A stretch of DNA of 64,000 nucleotides from Alphaproteobacteria bacterium casp-alpha6 (GCA_001510135.1 LFER01000009.1:37806-101805); one strand, 5' to 3'. Counted from the stretch's first letter, positions 1-11,324 are shown. The notes: generated by a model from the sequence alone, not told the origin. Program-made: numbers and translations.

Positions 1-2
1 AA

Positions 3-812
3 GGGGTCGTCGTGGCGATGACGGTGGCTGAGGCTGAAACCGCTATAGACACGATGTTTGCAGGCGAATTCGGCTCAGCTGGCGCAGAAGTTGTGATCGA
101 AGAATTTATGGAGGGCGAAGAAGCTTCTCTTTTCGTGCTTTGCGATGGAATGACCGCGCTGCCCGTGGGCACGGCACAGGATCACAAACGCGCTTTTGAT
201 GGCGATACTGGCCCCAACACAGGGGGTATGGGGGCCTACTCCCCTGCCCCAATCCTTGATCCAGTGACGCTGAACAAAGCCATGGAAGAGATCGTTTACC
301 CCACGCTCAAGGAATTAAATGCGCGCAAGATACCCTATCAGGGGGTGCTCTATGTGGGGCTGATGATCAAAGAAGGTCAGCCAAGGCTCGTGGAATATAA
401 CGTCCGTTTTGGCGATCCGGAATGTCAGGTCCTGATGATGCGCCTTGGCGCGCAAGCCTTTGACCTCATCGAGGCCACGGCGCGCGGACGGCTTGCAGGG
501 GCGCAAGTGAACTGGGCTGATGATCATGCGCTGAGTATTGTGATGGCGACAAAAGGGTATCCGGGAAACTACGCCAAAGGCAGCGTGATCAACGGACTTG
601 ATCACTTGCCCGAAACGTCAAAATCGATGTGTTTCCATGCCGGCACGACACAAACCGAAACTGCAATTACCGCGACCGGAGGACGGGTTTTGAACATTAC
701 TGCACGCGCTGAAAGCCTGCGCGCTGCGCGCGAGGCGGCCTATTCTGCGGCAGATCAGGTGGATTGGCCCGAAGGGTTCTTCAGGACCGACATTGGGTGG
801 CGGGCGCTTTGA
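3..812 (+). CDS. purD: Phosphoribosylamine--glycine ligase (PurD), C-terminal part, truncated by window start
   Basis: ORF continues upstream of the listed Met in frame (KGVVVAMTVAEAE...); ATP-grasp motifs GPNTGGMGAYSPAP, VEYNVRFGDPECQVLMMRL. Confidence 0.95.
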   Translation, partial: GVVVAMTVAEAETAIDTMFAGEFGSAGAEVVIEEFMEGEEASLFVLCDGMTALPVGTAQDHKRAFDGDTGPNTGGMGAYSPAPILDPVTLNKAMEEIVYPTLKELNARKIPYQGVLYVGLMIKEGQPRLVEYNVRFGDPECQVLMMRLGAQAFDLIEATARGRLAGAQVNWADDHALSIVMATKGYPGNYAKGSVINGLDHLPETSKSMCFHAGTTQTETAITATGGRVLNITARAESLRAAREAAYSAADQVDWPEGFFRTDIGWRAL

Positions 813-841
813 TTTTCAAAGCAAATCCGGTTTAACAGATA

Positions 842-1315
<474 letters not shown>

Positions 1316-1317
1316 CT

Positions 1318-1692
1318 ATGATGCCTCAAAGATATCCCTATCCCCCAAGCGCCTGCCCTGCAGAACGCCTTCACTACGTTCCCGAGGGAACACGGATCAC
1401 TGTTGCGGGACTTGTCATTTTACGGCAGCGCCCAGGCACGGCAAAGGGCGTGGTTTTTATCACGCTGGAAGATGAAACCGGCATTGTGAATGTGATTGTC
1501 TGGCGCAATTTGTTCGAACAGTTTCGCCGTGCAGTGATTTCAGGTCGGCTGCTGCGTATCACAGGCCGCCTACAACGTGGATCGGGTGTGACACATGTGC
1601 TCGCCGAAAAGATTGAAGATATATCTGCCCTTTTGGATCAACTGACTCAACCCAGACAAGGAACAATTGTCAGCGGGGCGAATTACGAGTAG
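1318..1692 (+). CDS. Stand-alone OB-fold protein equivalent to the extreme C-terminus of error-prone DNA polymerase DnaE2/ImuC (possible remnant)
   Basis: VAGLVILRQRPGTAKGVVFITLEDETGIVNVIVW...GRLLRITGRLQRGSGVTHVLAEKIEDIS resembles the DnaE2 C-terminal OB domain; no polymerase domains upstream. Confidence 0.75.
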   Translation: MMPQRYPYPPSACPAERLHYVPEGTRITVAGLVILRQRPGTAKGVVFITLEDETGIVNVIVWRNLFEQFRRAVISGRLLRITGRLQRGSGVTHVLAEKIEDISALLDQLTQPRQGTIVSGANYE

Positions 1693-1721
1693 ACCTTTAT
1701 CATTGGTAAGGGATAGAAAAT

Positions 1722-2210
1722 TTGAAACAGATCACGCTTTGTTTTTTCATCGACAGTCTTGTCTTGGCGGGATGTGGCGCATCTACAGGATTGCTGAAGG
1801 GGCGCGACAGAGGCAGTCAACCAAAACCAGATACCTTCTGTGAACAGAGCTTTATCAAACCCACCATTTATACAACAAAAGTGGAAAAGCAGCGAATCAA
1901 AGATCCCACATTTGATTTCAACGGAACGCTTCTTTCCCCTGCCGCATATCAGACCTTGGCAGTCGACCAGATTACTGAGAAAAAACAAACCGTCTCTTTC
2001 CGCGCAATTTGTGAAAACGATCTTACTGCGGAGTTTATTCTTGGCCTGCAACAGGGACTTTCAGCGAGGGGATTTTTTGATGACCGGCTCACAGGGTCAA
2101 TGGATACTGAAACCCGCAGAGCGATCAAAGCGTTTCAACTCGAACAGGGAATTTTAAGCGACTGGCCCTCTTGGGAAACAGCACGCATGCTGGGGCTAGA
2201 ACCGCTTTAG
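1722..2210 (+). CDS. Putative lipoprotein with C-terminal peptidoglycan-binding-like domain
   Basis: TTG start; LVLAGCGA lipobox-like; GLQQGLSARGFFDDRLTGSMDTETRRAIKAFQLEQG typical PG_binding_1 repeat. Confidence 0.7.
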   Translation: MKQITLCFFIDSLVLAGCGASTGLLKGRDRGSQPKPDTFCEQSFIKPTIYTTKVEKQRIKDPTFDFNGTLLSPAAYQTLAVDQITEKKQTVSFRAICENDLTAEFILGLQQGLSARGFFDDRLTGSMDTETRRAIKAFQLEQGILSDWPSWETARMLGLEPL

Positions 2211-2262
2211 GTGTCTGAAACTGCATAAAAAAGCGGATTTAGCACGCCGCAAATCAGCGTAA

Positions 2263-2297
2263 AAGCGGTTACAAAGATCTTCACTTTGTAACCGCTT
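2263..2297. terminator. Bidirectional terminator-like hairpin between convergent genes
   Basis: 14-bp perfect stem AAGCGGTTACAAAG/CTTTGTAACCGCTT, 7-nt loop. Confidence 0.7.
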
Positions 2298-2308
2298 CAT
2301 GTTGTGAC

Positions 2309-3781
2309 CTACTTAATTTCCACCACCACAAATCTGGGTTGACCGTCACGACGCACGAGCAGAAGAATGGTGCTGCGTCCAGCCTCTTTTGTCGCCTCAA
2401 GGCGCGCTTTGAATGCCTCAACAGTTTCAACCGTTTCTTGCCCCGCATCGGTGATGATATCACCTTCGCGAATGTCTTTGGCATAAGCATCAGAGCTTTC
2501 ATCAACACCGACAACCAGCAGACCCTTTGCAGTTTCTGGGAGAGATTTTTCCTCTCTCAACGCATCGTCGATTTCCAACAGCATCAGTCCGACAACTCCT
2601 TCTGGTGCGGGCGCCGGTTGTTCTTGGGGCAAAGAAGTTATGTTTTCAGGACGTTGCCCCAAAACAACATCAAGGGTTTTCCGTCTGCCATTGCGCAAAA
2701 CAACGACTTTCACCGTTGACCCCACGGGCGCTTTGCCAACAAGGCGCACGAGCTCTCCGGCGTCCGCGACGTCTTTACCGTCAAAAAGGATAATAACATC
2801 AGCAACTTCAATGCCTGCGGCATCTGCTGGACCACCCGAACTGATCTCGGAAATGATCGCCCCTGCTGCCTCATCCATTCCAAGCGTTTGTGCAATCTCT
2901 TCCGTCACAGGACCGATGGTCACGCCAAGCCAACCACGGCGCACTTCGCCAAAATCTTTGAGCTGCGCAACAACGGGACCCACAACGTTCGAAGACATCG
3001 AAAACCCAATCCCTATGGATCCGCCCGTCGGAGACAGAATTGCAGTATTCACTCCGATGACCTCCCCATCCATATTGAAAAGAGGACCGCCGGAGTTTCC
3101 ACGGTTAATCGCGGCATCAGTCTGTATGTAGTCATCATAGCTTCCGGAAAGCGTACGGTTACGCGCTGAAATAATCCCCGCGGATACAGAAAACCCTTGT
3201 CCCAGCGGGTTACCGATGGCCATCACCCAGTCCCCGACACGGGCCAGATCACTGTCGCCAAATTTCACGAACGGCAAGGGTTCATCCGTTTCGATTTTCA
3301 AGAGGGCTATGTCGATATTCTTATCAATTCCCACAACCTTGGCTGAATATTCGCTCAAATCCGGAAATTCGACAAGAATCTCATCGGCCCCCTCAATGAC
3401 ATGGTTATTTGTCACAACATAACCATCTTCTGAAACAACAAAGCCAGATCCCAAAGCCGACGTATTTCGAGGACCGCGTCTGTTTGGATTGCGTTCATTG
3501 AAATCTCGAAACAGGTCTTCGAATGGGCTGCCCTCGGGAACAATGCCTCTGGGCGCCATGTTTTCAGCCACTTTTGTCGAGGTTGTGATATTTACAACCG
3601 ACGGGCTTGTTAGCTCTACCAGATCAGCAAAGCTTTCCGGTGCCGAGCGGGCTGTAGCACTTATCGACTGAAGCGCAAAAATAAGTGGAATTAGCAACGC
3701 CAAAAAGGGCATTTTGGGCACCCTTTTATAGGATATCTGCCCCTTAGGAGCTGGCGACGCGATTGCAGGTACATGAAACAT
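2309..3781 (-). CDS. Do/DegP-family periplasmic serine endoprotease with PDZ domains
   Basis: GSGFVVSEDGYVVTNNHVIEGADE, NRGNSGGPLFNMDGEVIGVNTAI; two PDZ-like regions. Confidence 0.95.
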   Translation of the reverse strand: MFHVPAIASPAPKGQISYKRVPKMPFLALLIPLIFALQSISATARSAPESFADLVELTSPSVVNITTSTKVAENMAPRGIVPEGSPFEDLFRDFNERNPNRRGPRNTSALGSGFVVSEDGYVVTNNHVIEGADEILVEFPDLSEYSAKVVGIDKNIDIALLKIETDEPLPFVKFGDSDLARVGDWVMAIGNPLGQGFSVSAGIISARNRTLSGSYDDYIQTDAAINRGNSGGPLFNMDGEVIGVNTAILSPTGGSIGIGFSMSSNVVGPVVAQLKDFGEVRRGWLGVTIGPVTEEIAQTLGMDEAAGAIISEISSGGPADAAGIEVADVIILFDGKDVADAGELVRLVGKAPVGSTVKVVVLRNGRRKTLDVVLGQRPENITSLPQEQPAPAPEGVVGLMLLEIDDALREEKSLPETAKGLLVVGVDESSDAYAKDIREGDIITDAGQETVETVEAFKARLEATKEAGRSTILLLVRRDGQPRFVVVEIK

Positions 3782-3916
3782 TTAGAGGACACTCCTGTGA
3801 AAATGTGCGCAACTTTTGCGCTGTATTCATGAGTACGAAGTAGGTTCTCGACTATTTACTGGCAAGAGGGCAGACATATTTCTGACTTCTTTGTGATTAT
3901 TTTTGAAGCTTAGAAA

Positions 3917-4114
3917 TCAGGTCATGTATTTGCTTACAACAAGCAGAATGACGGCACCAAGCAACGCAGTCATCCCCCCGAACCGACGTCTTGCACTCAG
4001 TGGAAGGTCTTCAAGCTGTTTCAGCATGCTTTCAACAAGAAAAGGGGCCAGTGCATAGACCAGCCCCTCAATCACGAGGACAAGACCGAGGCCCCAAAGC
4101 AGCGCCTCAATCAT
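3917..4114 (-). CDS. DUF2065 family small membrane protein
   Basis: 65 aa, EGLVYALAPFLVESMLKQL; downstream of hflC as usual. Confidence 0.8.
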   Translation of the reverse strand: MIEALLWGLGLVLVIEGLVYALAPFLVESMLKQLEDLPLSARRRFGGMTALLGAVILLVVSKYMT

Positions 4115-4995
4115 TCTAATCCCACGTTGGATCTTAGATAGTTGAAGAATTCAGAGTCCGGAGACATCACCATTGTCGAATTCTGCCCCTTGAGTGAATT
4201 TCGATAGGCCGACAACGATCTGTAAAACTCAAAAAATTCTGGGTCAGATCCATAAGCTTGGGCAAAAATTGCATTTCGCTTGGCATCCGCAAGACCACGG
4301 ATAATTTCGGATTCTCGCTGCGCCTCTGAGACGATTTCAACCTGTGTTCTGTCTGCAGAAGCGCGCACCTTTTGAGCTTCTTCATTACCGCGGGCGATTT
4401 CATCTGCAGCCTCGCGTTCCCGTTCAGCCCGCATTCTTGCAAAGGTTGCATCGAGGTTTTGACGTGGAAGATCAGTGCGTTTCAGGCGCACATCGATGAC
4501 TTCAATGCCCATTTTAAGTGCCTCTGTGATCGCACCTTCCCGAATGCGCAGCATCAGGGCGGCACGGTCCGAAGACAGAATGTCGTTTGATGCAACGGAA
4601 CCAAGGATAGCCCGTGTTTGCGAACCTAAAATCCGGTCAAGACGATCGCCCGCCACACTAATTGAGGCATCCCCAGAAGCACCTGTGACTTCGCGGAACT
4701 TGTTAACATCGATAATTCGATACCGAGCAAACGCATCAACGACAAGTCGGCGATCATCTGAAGGTGTCACCTCAAACGGGTCAATGTCACGGCTCAGGAT
4801 CCGGTCATCATACCTTACAACTGATTGAAGGAATGGTATTTTGAATGACAGCCCCGGCTCTTCCTTGGTCGCAACAACCCGACCAAACTGAAGCACCAGA
4901 ACCTTTTCGCGTTCGTCAACGATGTAAACGGATGAAAAAACCAGAGCGCTCAACAAAACAGCGGCACCGAAAAGCACATTAATTGAGCGCATCAT
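4111..4995 (-). CDS. hflC: Protease modulator HflC
   Basis: SPFH/prohibitin family, VYIVDEREKVLVLQFG...DVRLKRTDLP. Confidence 0.95.
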   Translation of the reverse strand: MMRSINVLFGAAVLLSALVFSSVYIVDEREKVLVLQFGRVVATKEEPGLSFKIPFLQSVVRYDDRILSRDIDPFEVTPSDDRRLVVDAFARYRIIDVNKFREVTGASGDASISVAGDRLDRILGSQTRAILGSVASNDILSSDRAALMLRIREGAITEALKMGIEVIDVRLKRTDLPRQNLDATFARMRAEREREAADEIARGNEEAQKVRASADRTQVEIVSEAQRESEIIRGLADAKRNAIFAQAYGSDPEFFEFYRSLSAYRNSLKGQNSTMVMSPDSEFFNYLRSNVGLE

Positions 4996-6122
4996 TTTGC
5001 CTCCTTCGTAAGCTGATTTAACGGCAAATAAGGTACGATACCTGCTCCGCCGATGCCGTCGTCAATGATCACTTTGTCAAGACCACCCAAGACTTCTTCC
5101 ATCGTCTCGATATAAAGCCTCTTGCGTGTCACTTCAGGAGCTTTGGTGTACTCTTCCAAGACTGCAATAAAACGGCTTGCTTCACCGGTGGCTTCGTTCA
5201 CCACACGTGCACGGTATCCCTCGGCCTCTTCCAACATCTGGGCTGATTCCCCGCGGGCCTGTGCAAGAACACGGTTCGCATAGGCATCGGATTCTTTAAC
5301 CAAACGATCTCGTTGCTGTTCGGCGGCTTGAACCGCACGAAACGCATCAATCACCTCATCCGGTGGATCAGCCTTTTCAAAGTTCACGCGCACGACGTTC
5401 ACACCACTGTTATAACTGTCCAGAGTCACTTGAATTAATTCGCGCAAACGATCCGCAATGATACCACGATCGCGGTTCAAGACAGGCGCCAGATCGGACT
5501 GCGCGATGATCTCACGCATAGCGGATTCGGCCACGGCGCGAATGGTTTTACGCGGTTCGCGCAGATTGAATAGAAATCTGGCCGGGTCGGAAACGTTCCA
5601 AACCACCTGAAAATCGATATCTACGATATTTTCGTCACCGGTGAGCATTAATCCCTCATCGCCCATCGTACGACCGACCCCGATATCTTCGGTTTGTTCG
5701 CGATCTACAGGAATAATTTCGTAGGTAACAAAAGGCCAAGGCGCAAAATTCAATCCTTCTTCGCCCGTTTCAGAGTATTTTCCTAAAAACAATTCGACCG
5801 ATTTTTCGTAGTTCTGCACCTGATAGAAGCTGGAAAAAGCCCAGTATAGCGCCGCAATGACAGCAACACCCAAAAACGCTCCACGACCAAAACGTGGTCC
5901 CTCTCCGGGCTCTCTGCCACCGCCTTGACCAGAACCGCCGCGACCGCCCATCAACACCTGAAGCTGTTCACGGCCTTTCTTCAGCATATCATCTAATTCG
6001 GGGGGCACCTGCCCGCCACCGGACCCTCCCGGTCGTCTTGATCCGTTGTTGGAAGACCCGCGATCATTATCATCGTTGCTTCCTCCACCGCCGCCCCATG
6101 GACCGCCATTGTTCCCTGTCAT
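4992..6122 (-). CDS. hflK: FtsH protease modulator HflK
   Basis: Gly-rich N-terminus, SPFH domain, overlaps hflC start by 4 bp. Confidence 0.95.
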   Translation of the reverse strand: MTGNNGGPWGGGGGSNDDNDRGSSNNGSRRPGGSGGGQVPPELDDMLKKGREQLQVLMGGRGGSGQGGGREPGEGPRFGRGAFLGVAVIAALYWAFSSFYQVQNYEKSVELFLGKYSETGEEGLNFAPWPFVTYEIIPVDREQTEDIGVGRTMGDEGLMLTGDENIVDIDFQVVWNVSDPARFLFNLREPRKTIRAVAESAMREIIAQSDLAPVLNRDRGIIADRLRELIQVTLDSYNSGVNVVRVNFEKADPPDEVIDAFRAVQAAEQQRDRLVKESDAYANRVLAQARGESAQMLEEAEGYRARVVNEATGEASRFIAVLEEYTKAPEVTRKRLYIETMEEVLGGLDKVIIDDGIGGAGIVPYLPLNQLTKEAK

Positions 6123-6227
6123 TTACTCGTATTCCCCTTATCGGCCACGACAACGCGCTGGCCATTGAAATTTTCAGTCATTCAGAAACCCTTTGATATC
6201 TTTGAATTGGGTATGGTTCAACATAAG

Positions 6228-7586
6228 TCAAGTCCTACGCGTCGGTGTGCGCATCGTAACCAGTTCTTCTGATATGGTCGGATGCACTGCCATTGTGCGG
6301 TCCAAGTCTTCCTTTGTGGCGCCCATTTTAATGGCAACCCCCAGCAGCTGTATCATTTCGCCTGCCTGAGGGGCGATGATATGTGCGCCCAGAATTTTAC
6401 AGGTTTTTGCCGATACAATCAGCTTAAGGAGCGAAGCATCATCCTTTCCCGCAAAATAATGGCGCATCACGCGGAATTTTTCGCTGTAGACTTCGATTGG
6501 TTCCTGCGCCGCGGCCTCTTCTTCCGTAAGACCCACCGTCCCCATTTCCGGCTGAGTGAATACCGCCGTGGGGATCAATTCGTGGTCGACCGGAGTCGGT
6601 TGACCACGAAACACTGTGTCAATGAAACACATCGCTTCTCGGATCGCGACGGGCGTCAAATTGACCCTGTCCGTCACATCGCCCAGCGCATAAATCGAAG
6701 GCACGCTGGACTGTGAATAGGCATCAACCATTATTTCGCCTTTGGCACCAAGCGCGACTGCGACGTCCTCTGAAATCAGACCTGCTGTGTTTGGAGCGCG
6801 CCCTGTAGCAAACATGACGGCCTCAACCTCCACCTGGTCACCATTGGTGTTGGTGATGCGCAAACCGTCAGTCGTTTTTTCGATCTTGGAGACATTCGTG
6901 CCTGACTGCAGATCAACACCGCGCTTGCGCATTTCATCAGCGACGATACCACGCGCCTCATTATCAAAACCGCGTAGAATTTGATCAGCGCGGAAATATT
7001 GCGTGGTTTTCACCCCAAGTCCATTCATGATCCCAGCAAATTCGCAAGCAATATAACCCCCACCAACAATCAAAATCGATTTGGGAAGCGATTTGAAATG
7101 AAACATGTCGTTTGAGGTCAGCGCATGCTCGATGCCCTTAATTTGAGGCAAGACCGGCGATCCACCGACCGCGATCAATATGGTTTGTGCTGTCTTTTGC
7201 TGACCATCGGCCAACTCAATTTTGTGGGGACCAACCACTTTTGCGCGCTGATGAAAGGTTGTGACGCCGGAGCGCTCTAAAAGCCCGCGATAAACATTTT
7301 CAAGCCGATCGAGTTCAACGTCCAATTTCCCGTGGAACATATCCCAGTCAAACTGCGCCTCTTGAATGTCCCAACCATATCCGCGCGCTTCGGGTATCGC
7401 ATGGGACACTTCGCTTGCAAAGACCATCAATTTTTTTGGCACACATCCGCGAATAACACAGGTACCGCCGTATCTATCTTCTTCAGCAAGCGCCACGCGC
7501 GCATCTGTTTGCGAAGCGGTCATGCGCGCGGCGCGCACACCACCCGAACCACCACCAATCACGAATAGGTCATAATCAAATTGCAT
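6228..7586 (-). CDS. gor: Glutathione-disulfide reductase
   Basis: GGGSGGVRAARMTA, YGGTCVIRGCVPKKLM redox motif, C-terminal HPTISEE. Confidence 0.95.
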   Translation of the reverse strand: MQFDYDLFVIGGGSGGVRAARMTASQTDARVALAEEDRYGGTCVIRGCVPKKLMVFASEVSHAIPEARGYGWDIQEAQFDWDMFHGKLDVELDRLENVYRGLLERSGVTTFHQRAKVVGPHKIELADGQQKTAQTILIAVGGSPVLPQIKGIEHALTSNDMFHFKSLPKSILIVGGGYIACEFAGIMNGLGVKTTQYFRADQILRGFDNEARGIVADEMRKRGVDLQSGTNVSKIEKTTDGLRITNTNGDQVEVEAVMFATGRAPNTAGLISEDVAVALGAKGEIMVDAYSQSSVPSIYALGDVTDRVNLTPVAIREAMCFIDTVFRGQPTPVDHELIPTAVFTQPEMGTVGLTEEEAAAQEPIEVYSEKFRVMRHYFAGKDDASLLKLIVSAKTCKILGAHIIAPQAGEMIQLLGVAIKMGATKEDLDRTMAVHPTISEELVTMRTPTRRT

Positions 7587-7588
7587 TT

Positions 7589-8371
7589 TCAGTCCCCGAT
7601 ATCGGAAAACAGGTTTTCGACATTATCAGCGCGAGAAGACGTCAAAGCCCCTTCCACAAGGCTGCGGGTCTCAGAGCTGCCGTCTTCATAACCAATAATT
7701 ACGGTTTCACACATATTGAGGAATAACCCATTTTCAACCACCCCCGGAATATCATTCAGGGTCTGGGACAAAACTGCAGGATCCAAGACTGTATCTAAAT
7801 GCAGGTCAAAAATATGATTGCCTTCATCTGTCACAAATGCTTTGCCGTTCCTCTCACGAAGAACGGGCTTTGCTGTTTGATAACCGAGGTCCAGCAAAGC
7901 CCGCTCTATGAGGGTACTTGAGGAGTCCATTCCAAACGGAATTACTTCTACAGGCAAGGGGAATTTTCCCAAAGTTGCGACATCTTTCGTAATATCTGCG
8001 ATCACGATCATTTGATCACTGGCACGGGCGACGATTTTTTCCCGAAGCAAGGCCCCACCGCCCCCCTTGATCAAATTGAAATTTCCATCAAATTCGTCCG
8101 CACCATCAATGGTGATATCAAGCCAGCCCAACTCATCCAAGCTTTGAATTTTAATGCCAAGTTCCGTGGCCAGCGTCGCGGTTTGGACTGAAGTCGCCGC
8201 TGCTTGGATACGAAGACCGTCGTTTTGCACCATTTCCGCGAGGTGTTTGACCAGCCAAGCCGCCGTGCTTCCCGTCCCCAAACCAACCTTCATACCGTCT
8301 TTTACAAAAACGGTGGCGGCTTTGGCTGCGCTAAATTTTCCTTGCTCCGCCCCAGAAAGTGTTTGAGACAT
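7589..8371 (-). CDS. rpiA: Ribose-5-phosphate isomerase A
   Basis: VGLGTGSTAAWLVKHL, TIDGADEFD, IKGGGGALLREKIVA. Confidence 0.95.
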   Translation of the reverse strand: MSQTLSGAEQGKFSAAKAATVFVKDGMKVGLGTGSTAAWLVKHLAEMVQNDGLRIQAAATSVQTATLATELGIKIQSLDELGWLDITIDGADEFDGNFNLIKGGGGALLREKIVARASDQMIVIADITKDVATLGKFPLPVEVIPFGMDSSSTLIERALLDLGYQTAKPVLRERNGKAFVTDEGNHIFDLHLDTVLDPAVLSQTLNDIPGVVENGLFLNMCETVIIGYEDGSSETRSLVEGALTSSRADNVENLFSDIGD

Positions 8372-8554
8372 TTCGTGCTCCTCTTGTTTGTGCCCTTATA
8401 GGCACAAACATCAAGATGTGCGAGAGCGACAGGGAGAAATTTTCACCACCTGACGCGATATTTTGATCCTTTGATTTTCCTTGGATGACTGTATTCTTAA
8501 ATGACCTGTCGTTTTTCTAAATCCTTTCATAAATCAAACCTGTATAAGCCACAC

Positions 8555-9256
8555 ATGACCTATATTCTTCACTATGCACCAGATAACGCGTCTCTTATTG
8601 TGCGCCTCGCTCTTTTGGAGCTCGGCTTGCCTTTTAAGACACGTCTGGTCGAACGAAGAACGCATGCCCAACGCAGTCCAGAATATTTGAAATTAAATCC
8701 GAATGGACGTATTCCAGTACTGGAAACGCCACAGGCTACAATCTTTGAAACGGGAGCGATCCTGCTTTGGCTCGCTGATACGCATAATGCTTTGGCTCCT
8801 GGGATCAACACCCCCCAAAGAGGCACGTTTTTGAAATGGCTGTTTTGGCTGTCGAACACACTTCACCCCACTTTGCGGATGCTTTTTTATCCTGAAACCT
8901 ACCTTGACCATGGCACAGCAGAGATGGTGAATAACCTTCGTGCGGCTCAAAAAAAGTCTCTTTTGAATTTGATCACGCTGCTCGAGACTACCGTGAGCCG
9001 ACAGGATAAATGGATATTGAATTCCTCTCCAAACATTTTCCAGATCTACCTCGCGGTCTGTTTGCGCTGGATGGCACTTTACCCGACGGGGCATACTGGC
9101 TGGTTTGATTTGAAGACTTGGCCGGATCTGTTGACGCTCTGCCGCAATATAGAAACGCGCCAAAGTGCACTAAGTGCATCGCAATCTGAAGGTCTTGGAG
9201 CCACCATTTTTTCACACCCAACCTTGCCCAATCCGCCTGAAGGAAGCCCACTCTGA
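8555..9256 (+). CDS. Glutathione S-transferase family protein
   Basis: MTYILHYAPDNASLIVRLALLELGLPF...LNPNGRIPVLETPQATIFETGAILLWLAD. Confidence 0.88.
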   Translation: MTYILHYAPDNASLIVRLALLELGLPFKTRLVERRTHAQRSPEYLKLNPNGRIPVLETPQATIFETGAILLWLADTHNALAPGINTPQRGTFLKWLFWLSNTLHPTLRMLFYPETYLDHGTAEMVNNLRAAQKKSLLNLITLLETTVSRQDKWILNSSPNIFQIYLAVCLRWMALYPTGHTGWFDLKTWPDLLTLCRNIETRQSALSASQSEGLGATIFSHPTLPNPPEGSPL

Positions 9257-10629
9257 TGTTTTTATCTGTCTTTGATATCTTCAAGATCGGCATTGGTCCC
9301 TCCTCATCTCATACGATGGGTCCGATGGTGGCCGCCGCGCGCTTTCTTGATCTGATGCGTGCGTCTCCCTTTACATTTGCAGGCGTGAAGGCGCGCTTGC
9401 ATGGATCACTGGCCTTTACAGGTGTGGGCCATGGAACCGACCGCGCGACCATCCTTGGACTGGCAGGATTTGATCCAGAAACCTACGACCACGAACGCGC
9501 CGAAGCAGCCCTTGATGAGATCAGAGCAAGCCATACCATCACAGTAACGGGTCTACCGGTGCTGAAATTTGATCTAAAAAATGATATGCAGTTCGATTTT
9601 GGCCCGAATTTACCTTTGCATGCCAATGGGATGGTTTTGATGGCTACAGACAGCCAAGATGATGTCGTTCTGCAGGAAACATATTATTCGGTGGGCGGAG
9701 GATTTGTTCTAAGCGAAGCCGAAATGGATGCACCCCCCGCGGACACAAGTGTACATGGTGTCCCCTATCCCTTTAAAACGGCCCAAGAAATGCTTCAGAT
9801 GGCCGAAACATCGGGCAAATCAATCGCACAGATGAAACGTGAAAACGAACTGAGCCAAATCGAACACGACACGCTTGGTTCCGGTCTATCACGCATTTGG
9901 CAAGTAATGTCTGACTGCATAGATCGCGGATTGGCGCGCGATGGTATCTTGCCGGGTGGTTTGAATGTGAGGCGGCGCGCCAAGGGCATTCACGACGCAC
10001 TCATTGCAGAACGCGGGATGAACCTTGCCCCACCCCACACAATCAACGATTGGATGAGCGTTTATGCAATGGCCGTAAACGAAGAAAACGCCGCCGGCGG
10101 TCAAGTCGTCACCGCCCCTACGAATGGTGCCGCAGGTGTTTTGCCTGCGGTACTTCGCTATTACCTTGACCATGTGCCCGGCGCGACAAGCCAAAGAATC
10201 GAGGATTTTCTTTTGACTGCGGCAGCCATTGGCGGATTGGTGAAATCCAACGCCTCAATCAGTGGCGCGGAGGCAGGATGCCAAGCCGAAGTCGGAAGCG
10301 CCAGCGCCATGGCCGCAGCCGGGCTTTGCGCAGCCCTCGGAGGCAGTGCCGCACAGATCGAAAATGCAGCCGAAATTGCTTTGGAACATCATCTTGGCAT
10401 GACCTGCGATCCGGTCAAAGGGTTGGTTCAGGTGCCGTGTATCGAACGAAATGGATTAGGCGCTGTGAAAGCAGTGTCCGCAGCAAGCCTCGCGCTTCGC
10501 GGGGATGGAGAACATCTGGTTCCCTTGGATGCCTGCATTGAGACCCTGCGCCAGACCGGTCAGGATATGAGCCACAAGTACAAAGAAACGTCTCTGGGTG
10601 GTTTGGCTGTGAATGTCCCCAATTGCTAA
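9256..10629 (+). CDS. sdaA: L-serine ammonia-lyase (iron-sulfur type)
   Basis: DIFKIGIGPSSSHTMGPM, GAEAGCQAEVGSASAMAA, MTCDPVKGLVQVPCIERN. Confidence 0.95.
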   Translation: MFLSVFDIFKIGIGPSSSHTMGPMVAAARFLDLMRASPFTFAGVKARLHGSLAFTGVGHGTDRATILGLAGFDPETYDHERAEAALDEIRASHTITVTGLPVLKFDLKNDMQFDFGPNLPLHANGMVLMATDSQDDVVLQETYYSVGGGFVLSEAEMDAPPADTSVHGVPYPFKTAQEMLQMAETSGKSIAQMKRENELSQIEHDTLGSGLSRIWQVMSDCIDRGLARDGILPGGLNVRRRAKGIHDALIAERGMNLAPPHTINDWMSVYAMAVNEENAAGGQVVTAPTNGAAGVLPAVLRYYLDHVPGATSQRIEDFLLTAAAIGGLVKSNASISGAEAGCQAEVGSASAMAAAGLCAALGGSAAQIENAAEIALEHHLGMTCDPVKGLVQVPCIERNGLGAVKAVSAASLALRGDGEHLVPLDACIETLRQTGQDMSHKYKETSLGGLAVNVPNC

Positions 10630-11324
10630 GCCAAACACTGCGTGCGCCTAGGCGGCCATTTCGGTGCATTCAAAAGTGCATCAAAGACCGTATCGAAATA
10701 AGCAACCGGAAGAATTGCAATCATCTTTGGACCATCCGGAATAAGCCTTATGGGTCCGGTCGATTTGTTTGAGGTTCCAATCTGGCCGTCAGGTGCAAAC
10801 GTCAGGCCCGATGTCGACCAAAAGAGACCCTCGGACTCAATCTTGCCCTCTGCCATCGGAAAGATTGACACGCGCACATCCGGATCAAGAGCCATCGAAA
10901 ATTCCGGCGGAATAACAAATATAAGGTCTTCTTCCCCAAGCAATAAACAGCGTTTATGCGGATAACGCACAAGAACTGTCTGGACCGCCATTTGATGATC
11001 CACTCGCGCCCCCAAAAATCCCACACCGATCAGCGCCGGCGCTTCTACACGCATCAGACATTTTTCAAAATCAGTACTGTCCTGTTCCGCAACCGGATGA
11101 AAATGGTCGGCTGGAATTTTCGCTGACATAAACGGATCAATCGAATCCATGTCCCCGATTACAGCAAGCGGTATTTGACCATCTGCGATTAATGCAGAGC
11201 CCCCCCCATCAGCCCCTACGGATTGTGGTGCCCGGTCAAGCGCCATTTTCAATAATTTTTTGTCAAATTTTGCACCACCAACCAGAGTAATCGGTTCTTT
11301 TTCAACAACGAGTGCTTTCTCCAT
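10626..11324 (-). CDS. thiN: Thiamine diphosphokinase
   Basis: VGADGGGSALIADGQIPLAVIGDMDSID, DSTDFEKCL. Confidence 0.9.
   Translation of the reverse strand: MEKALVVEKEPITLVGGAKFDKKLLKMALDRAPQSVGADGGGSALIADGQIPLAVIGDMDSIDPFMSAKIPADHFHPVAEQDSTDFEKCLMRVEAPALIGVGFLGARVDHQMAVQTVLVRYPHKRCLLLGEEDLIFVIPPEFSMALDPDVRVSIFPMAEGKIESEGLFWSTSGLTFAPDGQIGTSNKSTGPIRLIPDGPKMIAILPVAYFDTVFDALLNAPKWPPRRTQCLA

Noticed and set aside
2640-3131. 163-aa ORF on + strand
   Set aside because: Antisense to the Deg protease catalytic/PDZ region; Thr/Ser/Pro-rich shadow ORF
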